Source: Candidatus Galligastranaerophilus intestinigallinarum (lineage in GTDB: Bacteria; Cyanobacteriota; Vampirovibrionia; Gastranaerophilales; Gastranaerophilaceae). Taken from it: a stretch of 6,828 bases of DNA. Numbering within the stretch: the first letter of the stretch is position 1; every line of letters begins with the position of its first letter. Shown piece by piece: positions 6,281-6,828 of the stretch. The notes under the pieces were generated by a model. That model was not told the origin of the DNA. It ran no database searches and worked only from the letters and a program-made list of their open reading frames with translations. The position numbers and the translations under genes were made by a program. The DNA lies in the NCBI GenBank assembly GCA_018715855.1, contig DVKW01000210.1:1-6828 (forward strand), in the 5' to 3' direction.

Positions 6281-6828
6281 ATGCAAAAACAAAATAAAAT
6301 TTCAATTTTTCTTATAATTTTATCTGCAATTTTATTTTTTTTAATTGCAATTTTTAATGCAGCAGCCTTTAACATTCCGCTTTTTGGGGGCATTAATTCA
6401 GATGTTAGAATTAATTTTAATACGGATGATAACCTTAAAGTTTTTGTAAACGGTTATGAAATAAAAGAAGCGCCTAATTTTTCTTTTAATTCATACAAAA
6501 CTTTTGAAATTAACAATTTTCCCGTTTATAAAATTTCTTTTTTTGGAAATAACATTAAAAACATTGTTCTATCTTTGGGGGATAAACTTTTTTATTTTAA
6601 TGAAGCTGAAATTAAAAATTTTAAAAAAGATGAAAAGGGAAATTTTGAATTTCCAAAAAATGTTAAATATTTAAAATGTGGAAAATATATTACAGATAAA
6701 GGCTTTTTGCACAAAATTTTTATCTCTTTTCTTTCAATTTTTTATAACCCCAATTTTTATATTTTGCCAATTTTTATATTTTTAGCTGCCATTTTAAATT
6801 TTAAATTTAATTTATATAAAAATAATGC
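6281..6828 (+). CDS. Paralogue of the upstream GT-C protein, N-terminal part (membrane protein)
   Basis: An open frame starts with ATG one base after the preceding stop and runs 182 codons without a stop to the right edge, so the gene is incomplete. It has a membrane helix at about 7-25, a polar extracytoplasmic segment of about 130 residues and a second helix near 159-174. It is clearly paralogous to the start of the upstream GT-C protein: both have IPLF after helix 1, an IV-x-x-LG element mid-domain (here 95-100), and a strongly matching stretch (here 136-161) with DKG and LSIF, 16 of 26 identical by eye to residues 155-180 upstream. A GT-C catalytic core probably follows off the edge, but no catalytic loop is visible here. 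The only purine-rich site, AAGGA at 6261-6265, is 15 bases upstream, so translation probably depends on coupling. The composition is very AT-rich. Confidence 0.82.
   Translation, partial: MQKQNKISIFLIILSAILFFLIAIFNAAAFNIPLFGGINSDVRINFNTDDNLKVFVNGYEIKEAPNFSFNSYKTFEINNFPVYKISFFGNNIKNIVLSLGDKLFYFNEAEIKNFKKDEKGNFEFPKNVKYLKCGKYITDKGFLHKIFISFLSIFYNPNFYILPIFIFLAAILNFKFNLYKNN

Overview
The window is AT-rich chromosomal DNA from what looks like a strictly anaerobic or fermentative bacterium. The evidence is an oxygen-independent class III ribonucleotide reductase with its radical-SAM activase, and part of a 2-oxoacid:ferredoxin oxidoreductase operon. Lys/Asn/Ile/Phe-rich proteins and dense packing fit a low-GC gut or sediment lineage. 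Gut Melainabacteria (Gastranaerophilales) are one candidate, but that is a guess; no rRNA or other taxonomic marker is present.

Layout. (1) Positions 1-597, minus strand: a small dicluster 4Fe-4S ferredoxin subunit, followed with an ATGA overlap by the N-terminal 130 residues of a VorB/KorA-type alpha subunit that runs off the left edge. (2) Positions 598-756: a 159-bp divergent intergenic region. It carries one extended -10 promoter candidate in each direction; the leftward one lies so close to its start codon that the transcript may be leaderless. (3) Positions 757-3558, plus strand: nrdD and nrdG, 3 bp apart, which make deoxynucleotides without oxygen. (4) Positions 3555-6828, plus strand: a family 2 glycosyltransferase of the polyprenyl-phosphate mannose/glucose synthase type, a large GT-C (family 39-like) membrane glycosyltransferase, and the start of a second membrane protein whose first 182 residues are paralogous to the start of the GT-C protein.

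How the genes work together. NrdG makes the glycyl radical on NrdD. The family 2 enzyme probably makes a lipid-phosphate sugar, and the GT-C enzyme probably uses it as donor outside the membrane. All five plus-strand genes overlap or are separated by 3 bp or less and no terminator is visible between them, so nrdDG and the glycosylation genes are probably co-transcribed. I see no functional link between the two halves.

Most of the window is ordinary. The most unusual item is the extra N-terminal module of the GT-C protein: a membrane helix, about 135 extracytoplasmic residues and a second helix. It is repeated in the next gene, and I do not recognise it as a named domain. I found no RNA genes, CRISPR arrays, insertion sequences, attachment sites or convincing terminators.
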